Positions 1 to 6,010 of a stretch of 6,059 bases of DNA are shown here, piece by piece. Origin of the DNA: Methanobacterium sp. (GTDB lineage: Archaea; Methanobacteriota; Methanobacteria; Methanobacteriales; Methanobacteriaceae). Made by a program: the position numbers and the translations under genes. The stretch covers positions 1 through 6,059 of the forward strand of contig WASR01000119.1 in NCBI GenBank assembly GCA_009712615.1, read 5' to 3'. Each line of letters opens with the position of its first letter. The first letter of the stretch is position 1. Under the pieces are notes generated by a model. The model was not told the DNA's origin. It saw only the letters and a program-made list of their open reading frames with translations, and made no database searches.

Positions 1-134
1 GCAGATATACCTTTTGAAAATCTAAGTTTTACAACTTCATATTCTTTAAGTTGTCTCTTTATTTCATCGATGACATTTTCATTTATTTTGGATTTTCCTA
101 TGTTTATTGTGATGGTTGAAAGTGATCTGTTCAT
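1..134 (-). CDS. YhbY/CRS1-type RNA-binding protein, N-terminal part (cut by window edge)
   Basis: This gene has an open frame to the window edge, so only about the first 44 residues are visible and the C-terminus is missing. Translation from the ATG at 134 gives [20 protein letters not shown], followed by a helix with the pattern [19 protein letters not shown] and then SKGIS. This matches the start of the YhbY (CRM) fold, where an IGK..(I/L)xExVxxEI segment precedes a beta strand of the type E-V-V-K-L-R. The family binds RNA and is linked to ribosome assembly and splicing-type complexes. The frame is +1 relative to rnp4 and the start lies 56 nt inside it, so the two are almost certainly cotranscribed. 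The start is uncertain: the ATG at 134 has only AAGGA close by, while a TTG at 164 sits behind a strong AGGAGGAGG and would add 10 residues. Family assignment is fairly sure; exact start is not. Confidence 0.72.
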   Translation of the reverse strand, partial: MNRSLSTITINIGKSKINENVIDEIKRQLKEYEVVKLRFSKGIS

Positions 135-498
135 CAGTTCCTTTTTTGGAGGTGTTGAATTCAATTTTCCTCCTCCTTCTTTCTTTTTTTTCAGTTATGT
201 ATGGAATTCTGGCAACATGTCCACAGTCAAGGCATTTAATTACAACGCTTGAATTTATTAATCTTACTCTGCAGTTCAATCCGGGTTTCAGGAATTGATG
301 GCAGCTGTGGCAGATCCTTCTGTTCCATTTGTCTGGTAGCTTGAGGTTGTACTTCTTTGCTATGTTTCGAGCCATCTCAACGTAACGGTGAGACCTTTCA
401 GGATGGTGGTTAAATTCTTCATCTGCCCTGCTAAAAAGGATGTTTATTCTTTCTTCAGCAATTTTTAACATCCATTTCGGTCTTCTTCCCCTTCTCAA
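79..498 (-). CDS. rnp4: Ribonuclease P protein component 4 (Rpp21/Rpr2 family)
   Basis: This is a protein subunit of archaeal RNase P, which helps the catalytic RNA remove 5' leaders from pre-tRNA; family members pair with the Rpp29 subunit. The 139-residue product has the family layout: a basic N-terminus (RRGRRPKW), a helical region at about 10-50 with the family-like segment [18 protein letters not shown], then a zinc ribbon. The probable ligands are C63-x2-C66 and C89-x2-C92, with an extra C76 between. A very basic tail (EKKERRRRK at about 103-111) follows, and the last 30 residues look unstructured and Asn/Lys-rich. Translation starts at TTG (498). The choice is supported by GAGGT at 505-509, six nt upstream, and by the only nearby ATG (512-514) reading into a stop after two more codons. 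The 3' end overlaps the next gene by 56 nt. Length is normal for the archaeal family. Confidence 0.93.
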   Translation of the reverse strand: MRRGRRPKWMLKIAEERINILFSRADEEFNHHPERSHRYVEMARNIAKKYNLKLPDKWNRRICHSCHQFLKPGLNCRVRLINSSVVIKCLDCGHVARIPYITEKKERRRRKIEFNTSKKGTDEQITFNHHNKHRKIQNK

Positions 499-736
499 AG
501 TTTAACCTCTCATGGTAAACAAAGTTACCAGAATATAGAACTATTAATCTTAAAAATTTTAGCTCATAGGGTTTGAATCCTTAAGGAGTAGATCCCTTAA
601 AATTTAGAACTGTAACTTAAGAATAATATTATAGTTTATTCACATTACCATTTAAAAAGCTTTCCCATTTTGAACTTCAATATAATAAAAATTTGTAATG
701 GTTCTGATAAATTATATTTGTCACCCAAAAAGACAT
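499..736. other. Intergenic region between the AK6 gene and rnp4, with palindromic element
   Basis: This 238-bp gap has no plausible gene on either strand; the longest starts give only a few codons or run into AK6 antisense. On the minus strand it should carry the end of the thi4/AK6 transcript and the promoter of rnp4-yhbY. Weak TATA-like strings occur at 532-538 (CTATATT) and 626-633 (TATAATAT); neither is decisive. The densest structure is at 569-596: a perfect TCCTTAAGGA palindrome (578-587) with GGG and CCC placed symmetrically outside it. It is flanked by two near-identical copies of CTTAAAA(A)TTT(T)AG at 549-562 and 596-607. Only a five-T run (727-731) follows the AK6 stop, so no strong terminator is visible. 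Confidence 0.5.
505..509 (-). promoter_or_regulatory. Shine-Dalgarno site that fixes the TTG start of rnp4
   Basis: On the minus strand GAGGT lies six nt before the TTG at 498 and matches the core of the archaeal GGAGGTGAT consensus. No in-frame ATG or GTG with a comparable site exists upstream, so this site is the main reason for accepting a TTG start. Confidence 0.6.
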
Positions 737-1288
737 CTAACTTTTGTACATGTACTCTAAAAAATTCACATTCCCTGGAGGAATATGCTCCTCTCCATCA
801 ACAATTTTTATTATCAGATCCACGACATCTTCAACTTCTAAATCTGTTGTATCCACTTCGTTAACCTTATTTCCATGGTTTTCCACGGCTTCAAATGTGC
901 AGATGTCAAGGGCTTCAGCCTCAACATTTTCAACTACCTTAGATTCTGGCCAATTCCGTTTTAAGAGACGTTTTCTAAGGATATCCGGTCTTGCTCTTAA
1001 AACAACCACGCAGTCTATCATATTCGAATCTTCCAAAAAATGTGCCAGATGTCCCTCAATAATGAGGCCATTTTCTGGGGAATTTTTTAAGATAGTCACT
1101 AATTCCTGACAAAGATCTTCAATGTCCACTTCTTTGTACCCCCTTTCTGGATCGTGTCCATGGTAGAGGTGTTTCTTTTCCACAAGATCGTTCACTGCGA
1201 CCAGTGGAATGGAAAGTCTTTGAGACAGTGCTTTTGATACCGTGGTTTTCCCTGTTCCAGGTGTTCCTGTGATTAAAATGACTGACAT
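737..1288 (-). CDS. AK6/Fap7-type adenylate (nucleoside monophosphate) kinase
   Basis: This is a 183-residue P-loop kinase of the AK6 family (human AK6/CINAP, yeast Fap7). These enzymes convert AMP + ATP to 2 ADP and/or act as ATPases in the late maturation of small-subunit rRNA with ribosomal protein uS11 (Rps14). The Walker A motif is GTPGTGKT at residues 8-15, directly after the first strand (MSVILIT). Residues 77-83 (IIEGHLA) are the Walker-B-like strand typical of archaeal members. W113 within KRNWPESKV lies in the lid region, followed by the conserved E-A-L-D helix and EVDTT (144-148). The start is the ATG at 1288, because the P-loop must lie a few residues from the N-terminus. The frame stays open to 1393, but that extension lies inside thi4 and is unlike the family. 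The start is 4 nt after the thi4 stop with no good SD, suggesting translational coupling. Whether its main role is kinase or ribosome factor cannot be told from sequence. Confidence 0.9.
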   Translation of the reverse strand: MSVILITGTPGTGKTTVSKALSQRLSIPLVAVNDLVEKKHLYHGHDPERGYKEVDIEDLCQELVTILKNSPENGLIIEGHLAHFLEDSNMIDCVVVLRARPDILRKRLLKRNWPESKVVENVEAEALDICTFEAVENHGNKVNEVDTTDLEVEDVVDLIIKIVDGEEHIPPGNVNFLEYMYKS

Positions 1289-1292
1289 TTGA

Positions 1293-2072
1293 TCATTTAT
1301 CAAATTTTTCGATAATAGCTTCGGCAACCCTTTCTCCAGATAAAAGCATTCCACCGAATATTGGACCCATCCTAGGAGATCCATGGACTGCATTTGCAGC
1401 CATTCCTGTCACGTATAGTCCAGGGTAAACTTCTGTTGTGTTGTCAACAACTAAACTTTCGGCTTTATCCGCCCACATGGATTTTTCACCCATTATCTTT
1501 CCGGTTTCGGTTTCTAATTCTACTTCCATCTTATTTTCAAGTATTTTCACAACTTCACATGGATGGCCTGTTGCATCTATTACTGCCTTGGATCTTACTG
1601 TTAATGGATCTACATGTAAGCCTCCCATTTGAACTGCAGCCCAGTTGAGTACAACGCCTTCAACACCCTTGTCCTTCATCATCACGTCTTCTATTGCCAT
1701 GAGGTTGAAGATTTTTAATCCGGCCTTAACTGCCTCTGAACATATGGTGGATACACATTCAATCGAATCTGCGACGAAGTAACCTTCAGCGTATTCCTTG
1801 GTTTTTATTCCAAATTCATCAAGGATTCGTTTACTTTCTTCTTGGACAACGATCTTGTTGAACATCATACCGCCGCCCCACATTCCACCACCCATGGAAA
1901 GCTTTTTTTCGAATAAAGCCACTTTATAGCCTGCTTTAGCCAGATAATATCCTGCTGTGAGTCCTGCAGGACCTCCTCCACCAATAGCAACATCCATATC
2001 TGTGTAATCAAGGAAATCTTTCATATATTCTTCAATTATCGCTTTTGAAACAATTATATCATCCAATTCCAT
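1293..2072 (-). CDS. thi4: Thiazole synthase Thi4, archaeal sulfide-dependent type
   Basis: This is the Thi4 family enzyme that makes the ADP-bound thiazole carboxylate precursor of thiamin from NAD and glycine. At 259 residues it has the normal archaeal length. Visible features are an N-terminal helix; the Rossmann dinucleotide loop [10 protein letters not shown] (32-41) followed by an acidic strand end (ALFEKK, E55); the Gly-rich loop [13 protein letters not shown] (59-71); GLHVDP at 151-156; and the C-terminal FAD/NAD-type segment [20 protein letters not shown] (217-236). Yeast Thi4 gives up the sulfur of an active-site Cys in this place and dies after one turnover. Here the position is His153, as in methanogen enzymes reported to use free sulfide catalytically, so I infer a multi-turnover sulfide-dependent enzyme. 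The ATG at 2072 follows GGTGA with 4 nt spacing. A TATA-like box lies about 35 bp upstream. It is the first gene of a unit with the AK6 kinase. One oddity: G31 replaces the hydrophobic residue usual before the GxGxxG loop. Confidence 0.95.
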   Translation of the reverse strand: MELDDIIVSKAIIEEYMKDFLDYTDMDVAIGGGGPAGLTAGYYLAKAGYKVALFEKKLSMGGGMWGGGMMFNKIVVQEESKRILDEFGIKTKEYAEGYFVADSIECVSTICSEAVKAGLKIFNLMAIEDVMMKDKGVEGVVLNWAAVQMGGLHVDPLTVRSKAVIDATGHPCEVVKILENKMEVELETETGKIMGEKSMWADKAESLVVDNTTEVYPGLYVTGMAANAVHGSPRMGPIFGGMLLSGERVAEAIIEKFDK

Positions 2073-2076
2073 TTTT

Positions 2077-2081
2077 TCACC
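2077..2081 (-). promoter_or_regulatory. Shine-Dalgarno site of thi4
   Basis: GGTGA on the minus strand, four nt before the ATG at 2072, matches the right half of the archaeal GGAGGTGAT consensus and supports that start. Confidence 0.6.
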
Positions 2082-2103
2082 ATTCTACTATTGTCTTTTA
2101 TTG

Positions 2104-2111
2104 TATAAAAA
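2104..2111 (-). promoter_or_regulatory. Probable TATA box of the thi4-AK6 unit
   Basis: The minus strand reads TTTTTATA here, preceded by a purine-rich AAGAAGAA stretch that could serve as the TFB recognition element. The usual TATA-to-start distance of about 25 bp puts transcription start near 2082-2086, giving a leader of only about 10-15 nt that still contains the SD. This leaves no space for a TPP riboswitch. The box lies just past the terminator of the GTPase gene, so thi4 should be transcribed independently of that gene. Confidence 0.5.
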
Positions 2112-2121
2112 TTCTTCTTAC

Positions 2122-2155
2122 AAAAAAAAATCCGGGCCATCCTGTGTTGGCTGGA
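2122..2155 (-). terminator. Hairpin plus T9 terminator after the DRG-type GTPase gene
   Basis: Immediately after the TGA stop (2156-2158) the minus strand can fold TCC-a-GCC with GGC-cc-GGA, an interrupted 6-bp stem at 2131-2155 with a 10-nt loop. It is followed directly by nine Ts (2122-2130). In archaea the T-run is the main termination signal, so the hairpin may be secondary. The position between two same-strand genes fits separation of the GTPase from thi4. Confidence 0.65.
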
Positions 2156-3250
2156 TCACTTTTTAATGATAAGTCTTAAAATATCTTTATCCTTCAACAC
2201 ATGATCCAGCCCAACCTTCTGTCCCGGAAACTTAACAGAAGAGCCCCAAACCTTTGCATGTCTGAAGTTTCTGACAAAATCTCTGTGCAACCTTGCTGCC
2301 ACATCACCCACTGTTGAACCTTGTCTAACTATCATGGGTTCTTCCAGATCTGCTTTTTTACCTTGAGGTTTTAAATAAAGACGTATTAACTGTAATCTTT
2401 CAAATATTTCGTCTTTAAGTTCATCGACATTTATTCCTTTATCAGCTGCTATGAACATTGCATCGGGCAGTTTAATTTTCAGTTCTTCGATGTACTTCTC
2501 ATCTGCTAGATCGATTTTATTTATCACCACAAGCATTGGCACATAGATACAACTTGGATCCATGGAATCCACAAATCGATCGATTGTAACATCTTCCCTA
2601 ATAAGTACATCTGCACTATGTATTCCGTACTCGTTAAGAATAGATCTTATAGTTTTCTCATCTATTTTAGTCAGGGGAACCGTGTTAATAAGATTAATTC
2701 CACCCATTTTGTTTTGTTTAACAGTAACATCCGGAGGCAACTCATTTGCCCTAATACCTATGTTTCTAAGTTCATCTAAGATAACCTTCATGTGCTGCGG
2801 GTTAAAAATATCCAGAACCATGAGTATGAAATCTGCATTACGGGCCACCGATAAAATTTCCCTACCTCGGCCTTTACCCTTTGATGCCCCTGTGATAATT
2901 CCAGGAATATCCAGTATCTGTATTTTTGCTCCTCTGTAGTGCATAACCCCAGGTACTATGTCCAGAGTTGTGAATTCATAAGCTCCTGTTTTGGATTCTG
3001 CATTGGTGAGCTGGTTCAATATTGTTGATTTACCCACAGATGGAAATCCAAGAAGAACAACTGTGGAATCACCACTCTTTTTAACATGGAACCCCTTACC
3101 CTTAGTTCCAGAACTACTCCTTGTTAGAGCATCTTCCTTAAGCTTGGAGACCTTGGCTTTTAACTTACCTATGTGGTGGGAAGTTGCCTTGTTGTAGGGA
3201 GTTTTCTTGATCTCCTCTTCAATTTCTCTTATTCTATCTTCAATAGCCAT
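2156..3250 (-). CDS. DRG-family (Obg-related) GTP-binding protein with TGS domain
   Basis: This is the archaeal counterpart of eukaryotic DRG1/DRG2, translation-associated GTPases of the Obg group. In the 364-residue product (numbered from the ATG) a basic N-terminal helical domain has the DRG signature [20 protein letters not shown] (about 17-36). The G domain follows: G1 GFPSVGKS (68-75), G2 within EFTTLD (92-97), G3 DIPG (114-117), G4 NKID (244-247), G5 probably AAD (268-270) instead of the usual SA. Between G3 and G4, at about 150-232, lies the inserted DRG-specific segment (S5D2L type). The C-terminus (about 290-363) is a TGS domain ending [18 protein letters not shown]. The start is ambiguous: a GTG three codons upstream (3259) is in frame, but its GTGA sits at SD distance from the ATG at 3250, so I prefer the ATG. 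A terminator follows the stop directly. Its neighbours give no clear functional link. Confidence 0.93.
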   Translation of the reverse strand: MAIEDRIREIEEEIKKTPYNKATSHHIGKLKAKVSKLKEDALTRSSSGTKGKGFHVKKSGDSTVVLLGFPSVGKSTILNQLTNAESKTGAYEFTTLDIVPGVMHYRGAKIQILDIPGIITGASKGKGRGREILSVARNADFILMVLDIFNPQHMKVILDELRNIGIRANELPPDVTVKQNKMGGINLINTVPLTKIDEKTIRSILNEYGIHSADVLIREDVTIDRFVDSMDPSCIYVPMLVVINKIDLADEKYIEELKIKLPDAMFIAADKGINVDELKDEIFERLQLIRLYLKPQGKKADLEEPMIVRQGSTVGDVAARLHRDFVRNFRHAKVWGSSVKFPGQKVGLDHVLKDKDILRLIIKK

Positions 3251-3486
3251 AAAACTCACATAAAATTAGTTTAAGATGATAATAAACTGAAATTAATTAT
3301 TATTGATGACAAGAACAGAATTTTAAAATGTTTCCATGATCATCAATTTTATTTAGCATCTTATCTTCTTTGATCCGATTTAATTAATAAGTTAATCCAT
3401 GGGATTCAATCTGAACCATAATTTTTACAAATTTAATTGTATGTCATTCCACTTAAAAACAGTTTTTAATTGGGACAGTTTCAATT
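3251..3486. other. AT-rich intergenic region upstream of the GTPase gene
   Basis: This stretch lies between the aglB terminator and the GTPase start and should carry the GTPase promoter on the minus strand; TTTATTAT at 3279-3286 is a weak TATA candidate. It contains inverted repeats: 3279-3285 with 3297-3303, 3453-3459 with 3463-3469, and 3463-3472 with 3482-3491. A 19-codon minus-strand reading frame (3300-3359) is the only small ORF of note. No RNA gene is recognisable. Confidence 0.45.
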
Positions 3487-3491
3487 AAAAA
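3463..3491. repeat. 10-bp perfect inverted repeat downstream of aglB
   Basis: TTTTTAATTG at 3463-3472 and CAATTAAAAA at 3482-3491 are exact reverse complements with a 9-nt spacer. The right arm overlaps the T-tract of the aglB terminator. The left arm's TTTTTAA (3463-3469) can instead pair with TTAAAAA at 3453-3459. It may act as a second terminator or 3'-end stabiliser; function is unproven. Confidence 0.6.
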
Positions 3492-3524
3492 TAAAAAAAA
3501 TGGAAGGTGTGTTTAACTCACACC
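3487..3524 (-). terminator. Intrinsic-type terminator overlapping the aglB stop codon
   Basis: On the minus strand GGTGTG (3519-3524) pairs perfectly with CACACC (3506-3511) around a 7-nt loop. The TAA stop of aglB (3513-3515) lies in the loop. After five nt comes a T-rich tract at 3487-3500 (eight Ts, an A, five Ts). Both the hairpin and the T-tract are good termination signals, and the position at a gene end agrees. Confidence 0.72.
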
Positions 3525-5963
3525 CCAAACCATTACTCCTGGCTGACCATACAATGCCTTGAACTGTGTTAAACCTGCTCCTCCCTCGAAGAACAGTCTT
3601 GTGAACATGGAATTTTCCAGTTCTTTGTTCATGGCAACACCAATTAGGGTGTTGTTCTGGTTAATCAGAAGTATTGAATACTCGCTTGAATTTGAAACCA
3701 CTTGCTGTGTAATGTTGTTGCTGTTTATTATTGTTAGTGTGTGCGGTTCTATTAATAGAGATCCATTTCCTGTGGTTAATTCATTGGATATTTGCGTAAC
3801 TATGGTATTTGTATTGTTGGTTGTTATTGCACTCGTATCAATGATTCCTGCACTGTAACTTGTACCATTTGCCTGTGCAACAACTGCATTACCACCTATG
3901 TAAAGGGTTTTGTTGTTGATGGTTGTTGAGTTGAGCTGTGAGGCTAAGTATTGGTAGTTTGTTCCATTATTGCTTGTGAAGTTCCAACTTCCAAAGTAAG
4001 ACCACCATCCTGCTTTTCCAACCATGTCTGAACTTGTTATAAAGACATGTGGTGTAGGGTTATCTGGATGTGTGTACTGTGCTATTGTCTGTGCCTGATC
4101 CTGTGTGAGTCCGTACTGAGAAGTCATTGCAGTGATGGCATCAGTTTTATTCAATCCCAGAATACCGTTCAGGATATCTGCACTCTTTGCAGAACTTTTA
4201 GTGTAATTATCCAGAGTTTGTGGAGCCAGATCACCGCTTGATGCGAGCATTCTTAAAATTCCCGCAGATAAGGTTTCATTATCTGTTAACAATGCTTTAC
4301 CAACCCAATAAGCTCTTGGACTGTTCTGTGATGAACCATCAAATGTTACTGGCCTGTCTGCTACATCTGTAAACAGGTGTCCGTAGTCCCACCATGATGT
4401 GATAACTGTGTTGTTTGGAGTGTTGTTCTTGATGTACAAGAGTGAGTTGACCATTGAATCATCTGTTCCTGGAACCACTGAATTGGATATGGTATATGCT
4501 GATGTCACAGGTGAAAATGCAACTGCTATTAAAACAACTGCCATGATAACCTTCTGATATGAAACATTCTCCACATGATCCTTCACATAATAATATAGAA
4601 GTCCCACGAATATTCCTGCTGTAAGTGTTATAGGTAATGAGAAGTTTTCAATGAATCTAACACCTTTGGTCATTGCATAAATTGTGATTACAAGCCATAC
4701 ACCAAATAAAACCGTGTACAATATGTAATTTCTTTTCAATGTGAGTATGTCCAACTTATCTTCTGGTTTCTCAGCAGGTTTTTCTTCTTTAACTTCTGCT
4801 TTACGTTTAGATCTGCTCTTCCGCCTAGGTTTTCTTTTTCGTGCAGGCTCTTCTTCTTTCACTTTATCTATGGTAAAGAATCTCCAAATTAAAGCCACAA
4901 TACCTAATATTCCGAATATGAATGGTAAGTAACCGCCCACACCATTAATTATATCTGATAATCCTGGAATTTGGAGTTCAGAAACAGATACATATACATT
5001 AGGATATGAAGACGTTCCCACAGTTGATTGGATTTTACTCACACTCACTGGTTCTGTTAGTGCTGATGCCAGTCCAGAAACACCTAGGAATAGTCCCATG
5101 AGCAACAAACTCAGAACTATGAATACCACCAATGCGTAAAGGTCTGGCTTGTCTTTAAACCATGCAAACTTGCTTAGAAGATTACCCTTGAAGTTTCCCT
5201 CCATTGGTTTAGGTTTTAGTTTGAACACAAAATTGGTGAGTATCAAGTAAACAATGGCGGATCCTATGACTATATAGAATATGTACCACCATCCCTGCCA
5301 TGCCATCGTGAATATCATCATTGAAAACGCTGACAAAGCTCCGAAGATGGTTTTTTTCTTGATATCCTTTGCAAGCATACTTAAAACAAAGAAGTATACC
5401 ACCAGTAATGGTAACAACATGTTAAACATGTCAGTATCAAAGAATCCTGCAAATGTATGGGAGAAATATGCTGGAGCAAGACCAACCAGTAATCCAGCTG
5501 CAACACCACCATAATCATTTGTAATACGCCTTATTAGTAAATAAGCAGGTATAACTGCTAATGAGCCTATTAAAGCTCCCATCCAAAAGGCTATCGACTC
5601 CAATGGAACTTTTGCAAATGCATTTGCAAGTTTATAGGCCCCGACGGTTATGATTGAGATTAAAGGAGGATATTCTGCACTTTGTCCCGATGGGAATGAT
5701 GAATGAAGATCCCATTGAGTTCCGTTGATCTTGGTGTCACCAAGGTAACCATGATCAAGCAGATCCGCAGTTAACCTTAAATTGTAGTAGGAGTCCATTT
5801 CACTGAAGTAGGGTTGTCCGTTTTGATCCTCGTAGTAAGCTTTCAACTGATCTGGCACTCCATTTATGGATGCCGCCTCAGCTCTTATGAAAAACACGAG
5901 GAAAAACAATATAAGAATGATAATTATTGGTTTGTATTTGCTAATCAAATCTTTTGCACTCAT
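3513..5963 (-). CDS. aglB: Oligosaccharyltransferase AglB (STT3 family)
   Basis: This is the archaeal membrane enzyme that transfers an oligosaccharide from a dolichyl phosphate carrier to Asn in N-x-S/T sequons of exported proteins such as S-layer or flagellar proteins. The 816-residue product has the expected plan: TM1 at about 12-27, an outward loop with the first metal motif E55-M-D57 (SEMDSYYNLR), and about a dozen further TM segments up to about 488. The second motif D176-T-D178 is in GFFDTDMF. A TIXE-type motif appears as SVSE at 326-329 in the long external loop, and VRFIENF (435-441) is the conserved Arg region. The C-terminal soluble domain begins at about 490 and carries the hallmark WWDYG at 524-528, which reads the +2 Ser/Thr. 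Oddities are a 40-residue Lys/Arg/Glu-rich loop (366-406) and 15 sequons of its own in the soluble domain. The ATG at 5963 has AGGAG five nt upstream. The DK/MI subtype motif is not obvious; DILNGIL (596-602) is a candidate. Confidence 0.96.
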   Translation of the reverse strand: MSAKDLISKYKPIIIILILFFLVFFIRAEAASINGVPDQLKAYYEDQNGQPYFSEMDSYYNLRLTADLLDHGYLGDTKINGTQWDLHSSFPSGQSAEYPPLISIITVGAYKLANAFAKVPLESIAFWMGALIGSLAVIPAYLLIRRITNDYGGVAAGLLVGLAPAYFSHTFAGFFDTDMFNMLLPLLVVYFFVLSMLAKDIKKKTIFGALSAFSMMIFTMAWQGWWYIFYIVIGSAIVYLILTNFVFKLKPKPMEGNFKGNLLSKFAWFKDKPDLYALVVFIVLSLLLMGLFLGVSGLASALTEPVSVSKIQSTVGTSSYPNVYVSVSELQIPGLSDIINGVGGYLPFIFGILGIVALIWRFFTIDKVKEEEPARKRKPRRKSRSKRKAEVKEEKPAEKPEDKLDILTLKRNYILYTVLFGVWLVITIYAMTKGVRFIENFSLPITLTAGIFVGLLYYYVKDHVENVSYQKVIMAVVLIAVAFSPVTSAYTISNSVVPGTDDSMVNSLLYIKNNTPNNTVITSWWDYGHLFTDVADRPVTFDGSSQNSPRAYWVGKALLTDNETLSAGILRMLASSGDLAPQTLDNYTKSSAKSADILNGILGLNKTDAITAMTSQYGLTQDQAQTIAQYTHPDNPTPHVFITSSDMVGKAGWWSYFGSWNFTSNNGTNYQYLASQLNSTTINNKTLYIGGNAVVAQANGTSYSAGIIDTSAITTNNTNTIVTQISNELTTGNGSLLIEPHTLTIINSNNITQQVVSNSSEYSILLINQNNTLIGVAMNKELENSMFTRLFFEGGAGLTQFKALYGQPGVMVWGVS

Positions 5964-5966
5964 ATT

Positions 5967-5973
5967 ATCTCCT
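5967..5973 (-). promoter_or_regulatory. Shine-Dalgarno site of aglB
   Basis: AGGAGAT on the minus strand, with its GGAG core five nt before the ATG at 5963, is the best SD in the window and fixes the start. A 5-codon out-of-frame ORF (ATG at 5980-5982) runs through this site and stops one nt before the aglB ATG; it is probably chance. Confidence 0.65.
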
Positions 5974-6010
5974 GTGATCCATGACTTTTTTAATTCTCTA
6001 TTGTTTCACA

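Noticed and set aside
512..527. Small hairpin (GGTAA...TTACC) before the rnp4 SD
   Set aside because: It has only five base pairs, mostly A/T, with a six-nt loop; too weak and too likely by chance to report as a regulatory element.
561..597. tRNA-like T-arm on the plus strand (TAGGG-TTTGAAT-CCTTA)
   Set aside because: The arm folds, but C56 is replaced by T and no anticodon arm, D arm or acceptor stem of the right spacing can be built upstream in this AT-rich stretch. It is probably part of the palindromic element.
670..864. Plus-strand 64-codon frame starting in the gap after AK6
   Set aside because: It starts with TTG, lacks an SD and mostly lies antisense to AK6; the translation shows no recognisable feature.
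744..1109. Plus-strand reading frame of 121 codons opposite the AK6 kinase
   Set aside because: It is an antisense shadow of a clearly recognised gene, rich in Ser/Thr/Phe from reversed codons, with no SD and no family resemblance. The same applies to the plus-strand frames opposite rnp4, thi4, the GTPase and aglB.
1289..1393. N-terminal extension of the AK6 kinase by 35 residues
   Set aside because: The frame is open, but it lies wholly inside the 3' end of thi4, which is clearly coding, and would put the P-loop at residue 43 instead of 8, unlike the family. The ATG at 1288 gives the normal N-terminus.
2073..2121. TPP riboswitch ahead of thi4
   Set aside because: The gap between the GTPase terminator and the ATG is only about 50 nt and already holds the TATA box and SD. 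No THI-box sequence is seen.
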